This document shows, piece after piece, positions 52,278 through 61,696 of a stretch of 64,000 nt of DNA. The notes below the pieces were generated by a model. The model was given only the letters and a program-made list of their open reading frames with translations, was not told where the DNA came from and searched no databases. Position 1 is the stretch's first letter. Every line of letters begins with the position of its first letter. The translations under genes and the position numbers were made by a program. Source of the DNA: Edaphobacter sp. 4G125 (GTDB lineage: Bacteria > Acidobacteriota > Terriglobia > Terriglobales > Acidobacteriaceae); the NCBI RefSeq assembly GCF_014274685.1, contig NZ_CP060393.1, positions 1,113,501 to 1,177,500 of the forward strand. The letters are read 5' to 3'.

Positions 52278-52619
52278 ATGCCTATGAAATCTACACCTAA
52301 ATCTTTGATGCCTTCAGGTGCCTTGGTGATGCTGATTCTGCGGGTGCTGCAATCCGGGCCGCTGCACGGATATGCCATTGCGCAAAAGATCCACTTGCTT
52401 TCGAGAGAAGTTCTTGGAGTCGAAGAGGGATCGCTGTATCCGGCATTGCAGAAGATTCTGCTGAAGGGATGGGCGAATGCAGAATGGGGAATCTCGGAGA
52501 CCAATCGGAAGGTGCGGTTTTACCGACTGACGGCCGCTGGACGGAAGCAGCTGGAGGCTGAACTCCAGGACTACGACCGTGTGACCGAAGCGATTAAGAC
52601 GGTTCTACAGACTGCGTAG
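52278..52619 (+). CDS. PadR-family transcriptional regulator
   Basis: A 113-residue winged-helix repressor. The PadR pattern is LILRVLQSGPLHGYAIAQKI, then VEEGSLYPALQKIL and a wing with RKVRFYRLTAAGRKQL. It is short and lacks the extended C-terminal dimer helix of group-1 PadR, so it belongs to the small subgroup. ATG 52278 or 52284 could be used; the first overlaps an operator half-site. It precedes an ADOP permease by 9 nt; in Acidobacteria such pairs are common, and PadR is thought to control the permease. The inducer is unknown. Confidence 0.92.
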   Translation: MPMKSTPKSLMPSGALVMLILRVLQSGPLHGYAIAQKIHLLSREVLGVEEGSLYPALQKILLKGWANAEWGISETNRKVRFYRLTAAGRKQLEAELQDYDRVTEAIKTVLQTA

Positions 52620-52628
52620 GAGGCTGTG

Positions 52629-55163
52629 ATGGGTGAGTTGTGGCGGAGAATGTGGTACCTGCTGAATCGCCAGCGTATGCAGGAAGAACTGCGGGACGAG
52701 ATGGAGTTCCATCGCGAGATGGCGGAGAGCGCGGGTGCGGAGAGGAGATTGTTCGGCAATGCGGATGTGTTGCGAGAGCAGGCGCGTGAAGCGTGGGGCT
52801 GGACGTGGATCGACCGGCTGTTCCAGGACATCCGTTTCGGGATGAGGACCCTGACGCGATCCCCAGGGTTCACCATCGCCGCGGTGCTGGTGCTGGCGGT
52901 GGGAATTGGGGTGAATGTTGCGGCGTTTGGGGTGTTCGACATGTTTGTGTTGAAGCCGCTGCCGGTACGCGATCCGGATACGCTAGTGCGGCTGGAACGG
53001 AAGGGACCGGGTGGGAGCTTTGCTTCAAATGTAGCGTATCCGTCGGTTGAGTTTTACCGCGACCATGCGAAGACGCTGAGTGCAGTGTTAGTGAGTACGG
53101 ACCGCGAGGTGGTGCTGGAGAACGAGAGCAAGCAGGTTCGTGCACGATTTGTGACGGGAAACTTTTTTCATGAGCTGGGAGCGGAGACGGCATGGGGAAG
53201 ACTACTGAATGAGGACCGGGACGAACGTAAAGATGCAGCTCCAGTGGTGGTGTTGAGCCATACGTTCTGGGAGGAGCGGTATAACAGCGATCCAGCGGTT
53301 GTGGGTCGCGTAGTGCATTTGAATCATAAGGCGGCGACGGTAGTGGGTGTGGCTCCACGGAATTTCAGTGGGCTGGGCATACCTCATGAGCCTGCCTTCT
53401 GGGTACCGCTGACACAACAGCCCTACTTCGTGGAGGGCAGCACGGCGCTGACGGACACATCGCTGGGTGCCTACATGGATATGTGGGCGCGGCTGGAGAA
53501 GGGTGTGACGCCGAAGATGGCGGAGCAGGAGCTGACAGCCCTGACGAATGATCTGCGCAGGCAGTCGCCAGAGTCGGTGTGGAAGGACGAGAGAATTATC
53601 AGCAAGCCGGGCGGATATCTGCAGACGGTGCATAAAGATGACGTCCCGATGATCAGCCTGGTGGCGACGCTGGTGTTGCTGATTCTGACGGTGGCGTGCA
53701 GCAATCTGGGAGGTCTGCTGCTGGCTCGCGGAGTAACGCGCGGGCACGAGATTTCGATACGGTTTGCGCTAGGAGCGAGCCGAGGAAGGATAGTGCGGCA
53801 GCTCTTCACGGAAAGCCTGCTGCTGGCGTTGATGGCAGCTGCAGCAGGGCTGGGGTTGGGGTATGTCTTCCTGAAGGCATTTTTGGCGAATATGAATGTT
53901 GCGCCGTGGTTGGATCCTGTGCCGGATTGGAGAGTCGCGGCGTTTGCCGGTGCGGTAGGGTTGATCGCGGCGATTGTGTTTGGCTTGGCTCCAGCGCTGC
54001 AACTTACAGCGAGACGCAGAAGTGGTGCACGAGCACGGCAGGTGCTGGTGACAGCACAGATTGCTGCGAGCTGTGTGTTGCTGATTGTCGCGGGGTTGCT
54101 GGTCAGGGCGTTGCAGTTTGCAGTGTCGAACGATCCGGGCTATGACTACGAACATATTCTGGTTGTGGATCCGGACCTTGCGGCGCATGGGTATTCGGCT
54201 TCGGCGGCGAAGAGCTATCTCGACACGGTGCAGGCGAGGCTGCGCCAGCTGCCAGGAGTGATCTCGGTGGGGCTGACGTCGATGGCTCCGCTGGGGCACA
54301 AGAATGTAACGGGGCTGACGGGGTATCGATTTGGAATCTTCGTGAGCCGCGTGGAGCCGGGGTTCTTCGAGACGATGGGGATTGCACGGTTGAGCGGACG
54401 CGATGTGCAGCGCGGCGACACGGATGGGGATGTAGTAGTGAGCGAGTCGCTGGCGAAGCAGATGTGGCCAGCAGAGGCTCCGTTGGGTAAGCAGTTTCTG
54501 CTGGAGCCGACGGACCCGACCTCAAAGAAATTCACGGTGGTTGGCGTTGTGGCGAATGCTCGAACTATGTCGATGCATGATCCGGATGCGACGGAGCTGT
54601 ACCAGATGAGCGATGATGCGTCGTTGCCCCACATGGTAGCGCTGGTGCGGACGCAAGGGAGACCGCAGGATATTGCCGCCGGAGCGAGGACGATTGCTAC
54701 AGGTGTTGATGCTGGACTGTTTCCCAATGTTCGTTTGCTGAGCGATGCGTTTCATGAAGAGGTGGGATCGGTGGAGAAGGGCGCATTGATTGCGAGCCTG
54801 ATGGGAGCATCGGCAGTTCTGTTGGCAGCTGTGGGATTGGTAGGGCTGGTGGCATACGCGGTTTCGCAAAAGACACGAGAGATTGCGATCCGTCTGGCTC
54901 TGGGGGCGAAGAAGGAGCATGTGCTTGCAGCGATGCTGCGGCAGTTTGTGGGACCGGTTGCTCTCGGATTAATTGCAGGCGCGGGATTAGCCGCAGCAGC
55001 ATCGCAGATGTTGCGACGGATTCTGTATGGAGTGAGTGGGCTCGATCCGCTGAGTTATGCCGGGGCGATTGGATTGCTTGCGACAACCGCAGCGCTGGCG
55101 GCTTTATGGCCGGCACGAAGAGCGCTGCGGATTGATCCGATGGAGGTTTTGCGGCACGAGTAG
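52629..55163 (+). CDS. ADOP-type MacB/FtsX permease
   Basis: An 844-residue inner-membrane permease of the duplicated-orphan type found in Acidobacteria. After a cytoplasmic N-terminal part (MQEELRDEMEFHREMA) come two FtsX-like units, each with a MacB periplasmic domain and membrane helices: DIRFGMRTLTRSPGFTIAAVLVLAVGIG with ISIRFALGASRGRIVRQL, and a second unit ending AIRLALGAKKEHVLA. No ATPase gene is adjacent, hence orphan. AGGAGG precedes the ATG; a GTG one codon earlier is less likely. Co-transcribed with padR. It may export or sense an antimicrobial or envelope-active compound. Confidence 0.92.
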   Translation: MGELWRRMWYLLNRQRMQEELRDEMEFHREMAESAGAERRLFGNADVLREQAREAWGWTWIDRLFQDIRFGMRTLTRSPGFTIAAVLVLAVGIGVNVAAFGVFDMFVLKPLPVRDPDTLVRLERKGPGGSFASNVAYPSVEFYRDHAKTLSAVLVSTDREVVLENESKQVRARFVTGNFFHELGAETAWGRLLNEDRDERKDAAPVVVLSHTFWEERYNSDPAVVGRVVHLNHKAATVVGVAPRNFSGLGIPHEPAFWVPLTQQPYFVEGSTALTDTSLGAYMDMWARLEKGVTPKMAEQELTALTNDLRRQSPESVWKDERIISKPGGYLQTVHKDDVPMISLVATLVLLILTVACSNLGGLLLARGVTRGHEISIRFALGASRGRIVRQLFTESLLLALMAAAAGLGLGYVFLKAFLANMNVAPWLDPVPDWRVAAFAGAVGLIAAIVFGLAPALQLTARRRSGARARQVLVTAQIAASCVLLIVAGLLVRALQFAVSNDPGYDYEHILVVDPDLAAHGYSASAAKSYLDTVQARLRQLPGVISVGLTSMAPLGHKNVTGLTGYRFGIFVSRVEPGFFETMGIARLSGRDVQRGDTDGDVVVSESLAKQMWPAEAPLGKQFLLEPTDPTSKKFTVVGVVANARTMSMHDPDATELYQMSDDASLPHMVALVRTQGRPQDIAAGARTIATGVDAGLFPNVRLLSDAFHEEVGSVEKGALIASLMGASAVLLAAVGLVGLVAYAVSQKTREIAIRLALGAKKEHVLAAMLRQFVGPVALGLIAGAGLAAAASQMLRRILYGVSGLDPLSYAGAIGLLATTAALAALWPARRALRIDPMEVLRHE

Positions 55164-55183
55164 AACTCATGCCGCAAGCAACG

Positions 55184-57082
55184 CTACTCGGTTTTCTTTT
55201 CTGTGGGTACTTTCTCTGGAGTAGTGAGAGGTTTCGTGATGTCGTCGAGGTAGGCTGGGGTGCCTTCGATGCGCTGAAGGACGGGGTAGCGCTCGCCGTC
55301 GTGGTAGTTGATGTCAGCCAGTCTTACGAAGGTATCGTTCTGCAGGATGAGGTGGATGGGCTCAGTCTTGCCCTTGGCGTCCTGGATAGCTTTTCGCAGG
55401 GCACCCGAGGAGTAGATGTTTCCGTCGACGGCAAGAACCTTTGTTCCGGGACCGATGTTGGCTTTATCCGCGGGGCTGCCCCATCGGACATCGGAGATGA
55501 GACCTTCGGCGGAGATGCGGAGGCCAAGGGAATACCACGCGCTACCGCCACGTCGCGCTCCGGCGGCTGCGCCGATCATCTTCTCTGAAGGGTTGGGCTT
55601 ATCGGTGAAGACGAGTTTGTAGCCGCCGCGCTCGATGCCGTCGAGATCGGCGCGTGGGTTGATGTTGTCGATGCGGTCATGGATGAAGGTGGCCCAATCG
55701 TAGGGGAGCACCTGGTTGAGATCGGCGATCAGCTCCTTGCGGTCGTATGTGACGATCAGTGGACCTGTGTTGCCGCCTTTGGCCAGGAAGATGTGCAGGA
55801 AGTCGGTGAGGGACTTCTGGTTGTTGGTCTTCTGACGGATGAAGGTATCGGCGTCGAGCCAGAAGAGCTCGCCTTCCTGGTAGTAGTCCTGACCACGGCG
55901 CCAGTTGGCCCAGGCGGAATTGCCTCCGCGGAGGATGCTGGCTGCGATGGCGGTGTCTTCCGTAGAGCGCCACTGGCGGCCGGGCTTGTAGTCAAGATTG
56001 GCGGCCGACATAGCGAGGAGGTCGCGATACTGTGCCTGTGATTTGAGGCCAGAGCGCGCGGCGAGCACGTTGCCGAGGTACTGCGTCATGCCCTCGTAAA
56101 CCCAGAGCAACGAGCCTTGCTGCATCTTGGCGAAGGTGTCCTGATAGAGGTTGTCGGGGCGGCGGTATTTGCCATTCCAGGAGTGAGTGAACTCGTGCGG
56201 GAGCAGATCGGCGTCGGCCAGGAGATGGGCTTCATCCGTGAAGGTCTTTTCGTCGGTGCCGTTGTCGGAGGACTGACCGTGCTCGAGACCCTCGCCTCCA
56301 GCCACATCGGAGAGTGTGAGGAGGAAATGGTAGGCGTTGTAATGATGCGAGGCGTAGGCAGCCTGAGCTTCCCGGACGAGGTTGTTGAGCTGTGTCAGGA
56401 CCGCAGGGCGAAGGTTGGCATCTTCGGGCTCATCAGAGACGACGTCGATGTAGTGTTTCGGTGTGACCTCGGGAGCGAGAGCGAACTCGCGGAAGTACTG
56501 GCCGGTGATAACGGGAGAATCTTCAAGCTGCTCGACGGTGGTGACGGCGAAGTGTGTGGTTCCGCCCTTGGGGTGTTGAGGATCGTATCCGTCGGTTGGC
56601 GTCAGCGCGGTGCCAATGCCCCAGCCTGCCGGGACCGTGACCGACGGTTGAACGGGAATGTCCTTCACAGGCGTATTGGCGGGATAGAGGAGGAGCTTTT
56701 CCCACTCAAGCACGGCAAGCCTCTGTGAGATGCGCGAGGTAACGATGCAGTCAAGATGAGCGTGCAGGGTAGTGACGCCTTCAGGCACCGTGACATGGAA
56801 CTGGTAGAGGTCGGTGTCATCGCGCCGCCAAGTCAAGGGTCTGCCATTCGCCGAGAAGACGACGCCGGTGATGTCGCTGACCGGGCCTGTAGGGCGGTGG
56901 TTCCCGGGGATCCACTGGGGTGTGGTGAGTGAAACCACGCCGGAGGTGACGGGGATATCGACCTCGGCGTGGTAAATCTTGCGGGGAGCATCCGAGAGAT
57001 CGGCAGTGATCTTGATGGGAGTTTTCTGGGCGAAGGCAGAGGAGGTAACAAGCAAGGTTAGTACGACGAAACGGTTGAGCAT
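55184..57082 (-). CDS. M61 family metallopeptidase with PDZ domain
   Basis: Exported glycyl-aminopeptidase-type enzyme, 632 residues. A signal peptide (RFVVLTLLVTSSAFAQ) precedes an N-terminal beta domain, the M61 catalytic domain with HEFTHSWNGKYRRP (HExxH) and the zinc-ligand glutamate in VYEGMTQYLG, and a C-terminal PDZ-like domain (GLRISAEGLISDVRWGSPADKANIGPG). The last residues are Lys/Glu-rich. It ends convergent with the ADOP gene, 20 nt away. Peptide substrates with N-terminal glycine are preferred in known members; here that is assumed. Confidence 0.9.
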   Translation of the reverse strand: MLNRFVVLTLLVTSSAFAQKTPIKITADLSDAPRKIYHAEVDIPVTSGVVSLTTPQWIPGNHRPTGPVSDITGVVFSANGRPLTWRRDDTDLYQFHVTVPEGVTTLHAHLDCIVTSRISQRLAVLEWEKLLLYPANTPVKDIPVQPSVTVPAGWGIGTALTPTDGYDPQHPKGGTTHFAVTTVEQLEDSPVITGQYFREFALAPEVTPKHYIDVVSDEPEDANLRPAVLTQLNNLVREAQAAYASHHYNAYHFLLTLSDVAGGEGLEHGQSSDNGTDEKTFTDEAHLLADADLLPHEFTHSWNGKYRRPDNLYQDTFAKMQQGSLLWVYEGMTQYLGNVLAARSGLKSQAQYRDLLAMSAANLDYKPGRQWRSTEDTAIAASILRGGNSAWANWRRGQDYYQEGELFWLDADTFIRQKTNNQKSLTDFLHIFLAKGGNTGPLIVTYDRKELIADLNQVLPYDWATFIHDRIDNINPRADLDGIERGGYKLVFTDKPNPSEKMIGAAAGARRGGSAWYSLGLRISAEGLISDVRWGSPADKANIGPGTKVLAVDGNIYSSGALRKAIQDAKGKTEPIHLILQNDTFVRLADINYHDGERYPVLQRIEGTPAYLDDITKPLTTPEKVPTEKKTE

Positions 57083-57129
57083 TGAGCAGTCCGATCGTAA
57101 AGCGAAATTGGGTTGGGGAGGTGCTGGCC

Positions 57130-57696
57130 TTAGGAGGCCAGCGCAGATTCAATGGCGGCGACGATCTTTGGGTCGTCAGGTGTGACTTCGGGCGAAAATC
57201 TGGCGATGACGTTTCCTTTACGGTCGACCAGGAACTTTTCGAAGTTCCAGAGGATTCCGGGTTCGGGGTTCGTAGTGGCACCATTGTGCTTATCGCGGAG
57301 GAAGCCGTTGAGTCTTTCGCGGAAACTGGAGCGGGTTTCGCTGGTGGTGTTGGGTTGAGCGGCGATAAGGGCTTGATAGAGGGGATGCGTCGAAGGTCCG
57401 GTGACAGCGATTTTGGAGAATATGGGGAAGTCGACCGAGTAGTTGGCGCGACAGAAGGCTGCGATCTCATCGTTTGTGCCGGGTTCCTGAGCCCCGAAGT
57501 CGTTGGCGGGAAAGCCACAGACAACCAGGCCCGAGTCTTTAAATTGTGAATAGAGCTTTTCAAGGGCCTCGTACTGGGGCGTAAGACCGCACTGAGAGGC
57601 TACGTTGACCAGGAGCAGTACTTTGTCACGGTAATCGGCCAGGGAGGTTGGAGTACCGTCGATGCGCTGAAGCGGGATGTCATAAAGGTTAGGCAT
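57130..57696 (-). CDS. Glutathione-peroxidase family peroxidase
   Basis: A 188-residue thiol peroxidase. The peroxidatic Cys36 lies in NVASQCGLTPQY, and the family glutamine/asparagine-tryptophan features appear in GFPANDFGAQEPG and WNFEKFLVDRKG. Cysteine, not selenocysteine, is encoded. Most bacterial members use thioredoxin rather than glutathione. It is 47 nt before the M61 peptidase on the same strand and divergent from the KimA-like permease. A role in removing peroxides in the cytoplasm is inferred from the family. Confidence 0.92.
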   Translation of the reverse strand: MPNLYDIPLQRIDGTPTSLADYRDKVLLLVNVASQCGLTPQYEALEKLYSQFKDSGLVVCGFPANDFGAQEPGTNDEIAAFCRANYSVDFPIFSKIAVTGPSTHPLYQALIAAQPNTTSETRSSFRERLNGFLRDKHNGATTNPEPGILWNFEKFLVDRKGNVIARFSPEVTPDDPKIVAAIESALAS

Positions 57697-57766
57697 GGGT
57701 CCAGTTTATCGCCGGCATAAAAAAACACTGAAAATTTGACGAGCCAAGTTAGTATCGAATACGGCC

Positions 57767-59635
57767 ATGTCATTTACTGATGTACTTTTTGGGCGCCCTC
57801 TGGCGTCCAGTGACGAACGCGCCGAGCATATCGGCGTTGCAGCGGGAATTCCGATCTTTGGACTGGATGCTCTGACGAGCGCGGCTTATGGGCCTGAGGC
57901 AGCGATGACGCTGCTGATCCCGCTGGGGCTCATGGGGCTGGATCATATCGTTCCTGTCATCTCAGCGATCCTGATCCTTCTGGTTATTGTGTATTTCAGC
58001 TATCGCCAGACGATTGAGGCGTATCCGAGCGGCGGCGGGTCGTACACGGTTGCGACGGAAAACCTCGGTGAGGGGGCTGGACTGCTGGCGGCGGCGGCCC
58101 TGATGATTGATTACATTCTGACGGCGGCGGTGGGTATTTCGGCCGGCGTGAGTGCGCTGACCTCGGCGGTTCCTGAACTGCATAATCATCGCCTGTCGAT
58201 TTGTCTGGTGATTCTGGCAATTCTGGCGATTGTTAATCTACGAGGCGTAAAAGACACCGGTGCGGCGTTCATTATTCCCACATTTCTTTTTGTTGCAACA
58301 CTGCTGACTGTGATTGCGGTTGGGGTATTTCGCGTTTATGCCAGCCACGGACATCCGGTTCCAGTTGTTATACCCCCTCCTCCTGCGGTCCAGACGGTGA
58401 AATATCTCTCGTTGTGGTTACTGCTGAAGACGTTTTCCAGCGGTTGTGCTGCGATGACAGGAGTGGAAGCCGTATCGAATGGTGTGATGGCGTTCGAGGA
58501 GCCTCGATCCAAGAAGGCGCAGCGTGCGCTAACAATTATTGTTGGGACACTGATTGTTCTTTTATTTGGCATTGCGTGGCTTTCGAAGGCTTACGGAATT
58601 ACCGCGATGGATCCGGAGGCTTTTCACTATCAGAACGTTATTAGCATCCTTACTTCGGCGATCCTAGGACGCGGCTGGTTTTATTACCTCACCATGGGAA
58701 GTGTGCTGTTGGCGTTGTCGCTAAGCGCGAATACGGCGTTTGCAGATTTTCCGCGACTGGCACGAGCTATCTCCATGCATGACTATCTCCCGCATGTCTT
58801 CACGCTTCGCGGCAGACGTTTGTTGTATTCACACGGCGTCTATGCGCTGACCGGATTCACAGCGGTCATTTTGATTCTCTTCGGAGGCGTGACCGACCGT
58901 CTGATTCCGCTTTATGCGATCGGTGCGTTTCTGGCCTTCACGCTTTCGCAGGCCGGAATGGTGGTGCACTGGATGAAGGCGGAGAAGCACCCAGGACGTA
59001 TATGGCACATGTTCGTCAATGGCTTTGGCGCTGTGGCGACTGGAATCACGCTGGTGGTTGTTCTTGTAGCGAAGTTTGTTGCGGGAGCCTGGGTGACGGC
59101 CCTGCTGGTGCCGCTGATGATCGGAATTATGCTGGGCGTCAAACGGCACTACACGCGTGTCAAGCGTGAGATGAAGGACATGACCCCACTGAACCTGAGC
59201 AACCTTGAGGATCCTGTAGTGGTGATTCCAATGGCTCGCTGGGACCGGATTGCAGAAAAGGCACTCCGCTTCGGAATCCTGATGTCAAAGGATCTGAAGA
59301 TCGTCCATGTGCACTCGGATGATGAGCCGGTGGGCCTTGAAGCTGATTGGGAGAACAATGTGCTGGCTCCAATCCGGAAGGAAGGGATGAAGGAGCCAGA
59401 ACTGGTGACAATTCCTTCGAACTACCGGTTCATCATCAATCCGTTGATGGATTACATCCTTGAGCTTGAAAGCACCCACCCCGGAAGGAAAATTGCCGTG
59501 TTGCTTCCGGAACTTGTAGTACGGCACTGGTGGGAGAACGCATTGCATAACCAGCGTGTTCAGCTGCTGAAGCTATTGCTGCTACTCAAGGGAAATCAGC
59601 GAATCGTGGTGGTGAATATTCCCTGGTATTTGTAA
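57767..59635 (+). CDS. APC-superfamily permease, KimA/YdaO-like
   Basis: A 622-residue inner-membrane transporter with about twelve helices and a cytoplasmic C-terminal domain of roughly 150 residues after the last helix. The start SFTDVLFGRPLASSDERAEHI and LDALTSAAYGPEA resemble the KimA (YdaO) potassium importers of Bacillus, which work as K+/H+ symporters regulated by c-di-AMP. Here no c-di-AMP riboswitch fits in the 70 nt upstream. A potassium or amino-acid substrate is possible. Divergent from the peroxidase gene. Family confidence is good, substrate moderate. Confidence 0.8.
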   Translation: MSFTDVLFGRPLASSDERAEHIGVAAGIPIFGLDALTSAAYGPEAAMTLLIPLGLMGLDHIVPVISAILILLVIVYFSYRQTIEAYPSGGGSYTVATENLGEGAGLLAAAALMIDYILTAAVGISAGVSALTSAVPELHNHRLSICLVILAILAIVNLRGVKDTGAAFIIPTFLFVATLLTVIAVGVFRVYASHGHPVPVVIPPPPAVQTVKYLSLWLLLKTFSSGCAAMTGVEAVSNGVMAFEEPRSKKAQRALTIIVGTLIVLLFGIAWLSKAYGITAMDPEAFHYQNVISILTSAILGRGWFYYLTMGSVLLALSLSANTAFADFPRLARAISMHDYLPHVFTLRGRRLLYSHGVYALTGFTAVILILFGGVTDRLIPLYAIGAFLAFTLSQAGMVVHWMKAEKHPGRIWHMFVNGFGAVATGITLVVVLVAKFVAGAWVTALLVPLMIGIMLGVKRHYTRVKREMKDMTPLNLSNLEDPVVVIPMARWDRIAEKALRFGILMSKDLKIVHVHSDDEPVGLEADWENNVLAPIRKEGMKEPELVTIPSNYRFIINPLMDYILELESTHPGRKIAVLLPELVVRHWWENALHNQRVQLLKLLLLLKGNQRIVVVNIPWYL

Positions 59636-59733
59636 GGGAGAGATCGCGGCCCATAGAGAAACCACAGATTCTTCAGAAGATTCTAGCGGTACTTGAATAT
59701 CCCATTCATGTCTTACACGGGTGGGATATTTGT

Positions 59734-60915
59734 TTATGCGGTGACTTCGGCGGGCTTTCCGTAAGTCGGCGAGAGTTCGCGGAGATGAGCCACAGCCGCT
59801 GGAATGATCCGGAGCGCTTCGTCTACCTCGGCTTCGGTCGTCAGCTTCGAGAGAGAAAAGCGAAGGGTGGCGCGTGCGCGGGTAGCGGAGAGGCCCATCG
59901 CAGTCAGGACATGGGAAGGTTCACTTGCGCCGGACTGGCAGGCGCTGCCTCCGCTGACGGAGAGGCCCTTGAGGTCGAGAGCGATCAGGAGAGCTTCAGC
60001 CTCGACGTGATCAAAATGGATGCTGGTGGTATTGGCCACACGAGGAGCTCCAACGCCGTTTACTCCTGTCTCTGGAATCTGTGAGAGGATGCCTTGCTCC
60101 AGACGATCACGAAGGGCAGCGAGCTTGGCTGGACCGTCGGCTCTGAACCACTCGGTCGCGAGCTCAGCAGCTTTGCCGAACCCAACAATACCGGGGACAT
60201 TCTCGGTACCTGCGCGACGCTGACGCTCGTGGGCTCCGCCATGAAACATGGGAGAGAGCTGCACGCTACGGCGTACATAGAGGATGCCCGTTCCCTTTGG
60301 GGCATGGAATTTGTGCCCGGAGAGGGTGAGCAGATCAACGTCCTTGAGGAAGCCATGGGGGCTGACGTCGAGAGGGAGCTTCCCGCCTGCCTGAACAGCA
60401 TCGGTATGGAAGAGAGCTCCGCCAGCATGGGCGATTCCTGCCAGCGCATCGATGGGCTGGATGGCGCCCGTCTCGTTATTGGCGTACATGATGCTGACCA
60501 GACGGGTGTTAGGCTTGAGCGCGGTGAGAAGCTCGGCGGGCTCAACCAGTCCCTGGGGAGTTACCGGCAGGAAGGTGACTTCTACACCGCGAGAGGTCAG
60601 CGACTGAGCTGCATGGAGCACAGCGTGATGCTCGATCGAGGTGGTGATGAGGTGGTCGCCCGGGGCGAGAACCCCAAAGAGGGCGAGATTGTCGCTCTCC
60701 GTACCGCCAGAGGTAAAAACGACCTCTGCGGGACGGCAATGCAGCATACCGGCTACGGCTTCGCGAGCGCGGTCGACAGCGGTTCGGGCCTGTTGGCCCT
60801 GCTGATGGATGGAACTGGCGTTGCCGTAGTGCTCGAGGTAGAAGGGGCGCATCGCCTCAAACACCTCCGGAAGTAGGGGGGTGGTGGCGTTTGCGTCCAT
60901 GTAGATTCGCTGCAT
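59734..60915 (-). CDS. Cysteine desulfurase (NifS/IscS type)
   Basis: PLP enzyme that takes sulfur from cysteine for Fe-S cluster assembly or other thiolation. The 393-residue protein has the class-V start IYMDANATTPLLPEV, the PLP lysine in LSGHKFHAPKG, and the catalytic cysteine in SACQSGASEPSHV. It belongs to the NifS/IscS group with the long cysteine loop. No scaffold (iscU/nifU) gene is adjacent, and it is divergent from dinB, so its partner is unknown; a housekeeping role for Fe-S supply is likely. Confidence 0.92.
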   Translation of the reverse strand: MQRIYMDANATTPLLPEVFEAMRPFYLEHYGNASSIHQQGQQARTAVDRAREAVAGMLHCRPAEVVFTSGGTESDNLALFGVLAPGDHLITTSIEHHAVLHAAQSLTSRGVEVTFLPVTPQGLVEPAELLTALKPNTRLVSIMYANNETGAIQPIDALAGIAHAGGALFHTDAVQAGGKLPLDVSPHGFLKDVDLLTLSGHKFHAPKGTGILYVRRSVQLSPMFHGGAHERQRRAGTENVPGIVGFGKAAELATEWFRADGPAKLAALRDRLEQGILSQIPETGVNGVGAPRVANTTSIHFDHVEAEALLIALDLKGLSVSGGSACQSGASEPSHVLTAMGLSATRARATLRFSLSKLTTEAEVDEALRIIPAAVAHLRELSPTYGKPAEVTA

Positions 60916-61063
60916 AGTTTTATTTTACTTCTGCTTAACTGATTCGTTGAAAATTACGAGGTTTTCGGGGACGAACAACATGCCGGGCGAAGGACAGGTT
61001 TGATAGCCTGAGCGCGGTTCTGCGGGTACTGCCCGCATATCGAGTGGACTGGAGAGAAAGACA

Positions 61064-61669
61064 ATGATGAAACGGATGATTGTCGCGATAGCTCTGATGG
61101 GTTGTTGCATCACGGGAATGCGAGCACAGGTACCTGCCGCAGAGGCGAAGGCCACGATAGAACCGGCAAAGTCGTTCGATTCGGTCCTGACTCTCTTCGA
61201 GAATCAGTTCATGGGAGTGGCGAACGCGATGCCGGCGGAGAAGTATGGTTTTGCTCCCAGCGCGGCGATCTTTGTTCCATCGCAGAAGAGCGATTACCTT
61301 TCTCCAAACAATCAGGGTGTGAGGACCTTCGGACAGATGGTGGCGCATGTTGCTCAGGCAAACTATTTCTTTGCGAGCCAGGTTAGTGGGCAGAAACCGG
61401 ATGTGGATGTGAAGGCGATCGCTAATATGAAGGACAAGGATCAGATTGTGGCAGCGGTCCAAGGGTCCTTCGCTTTTGCCCATAAGGCGATGGCTACACT
61501 GACGACACAGAACGCCTTTGAGAGTGTAACGTTCAAACCCCTGGGGCCCGATGCAACACGGACGAGCGTCGCGGGTTTTCTGGTAGCTCATGGTTTCGAT
61601 CACTACGGCCAACTGGCAGAGTATCTGCGTATGAACGGAATCATTCCGCCGGCGAGTGAGAAGAAGTAG
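61064..61669 (+). CDS. Exported DinB-like protein
   Basis: A 201-residue protein with signal peptide ([18 protein letters not shown]) followed by a four-helix DinB/YfiT-like bundle. Three metal-binding histidines fit the family: one in [15 protein letters not shown], and two in [11 protein letters not shown]. DinB proteins are mostly cytoplasmic thiol-transferases or hydrolases; exported ones are common in Acidobacteria and uncharacterised. The ATG at 61064 has a GGAGAG site at fair distance; Met2 is also possible. Divergent from the cysteine desulfurase gene. Confidence 0.8.
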   Translation: MMKRMIVAIALMGCCITGMRAQVPAAEAKATIEPAKSFDSVLTLFENQFMGVANAMPAEKYGFAPSAAIFVPSQKSDYLSPNNQGVRTFGQMVAHVAQANYFFASQVSGQKPDVDVKAIANMKDKDQIVAAVQGSFAFAHKAMATLTTQNAFESVTFKPLGPDATRTSVAGFLVAHGFDHYGQLAEYLRMNGIIPPASEKK

Positions 61670-61696
61670 ACCTGACGCAAGGCGCTCGTCTGTTTG

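Noticed and set aside
57697-57766. c-di-AMP (ydaO) riboswitch before the KimA-like gene
   Set aside because: Only 70 bases separate the divergent genes, too short, and no riboswitch core bases are seen.
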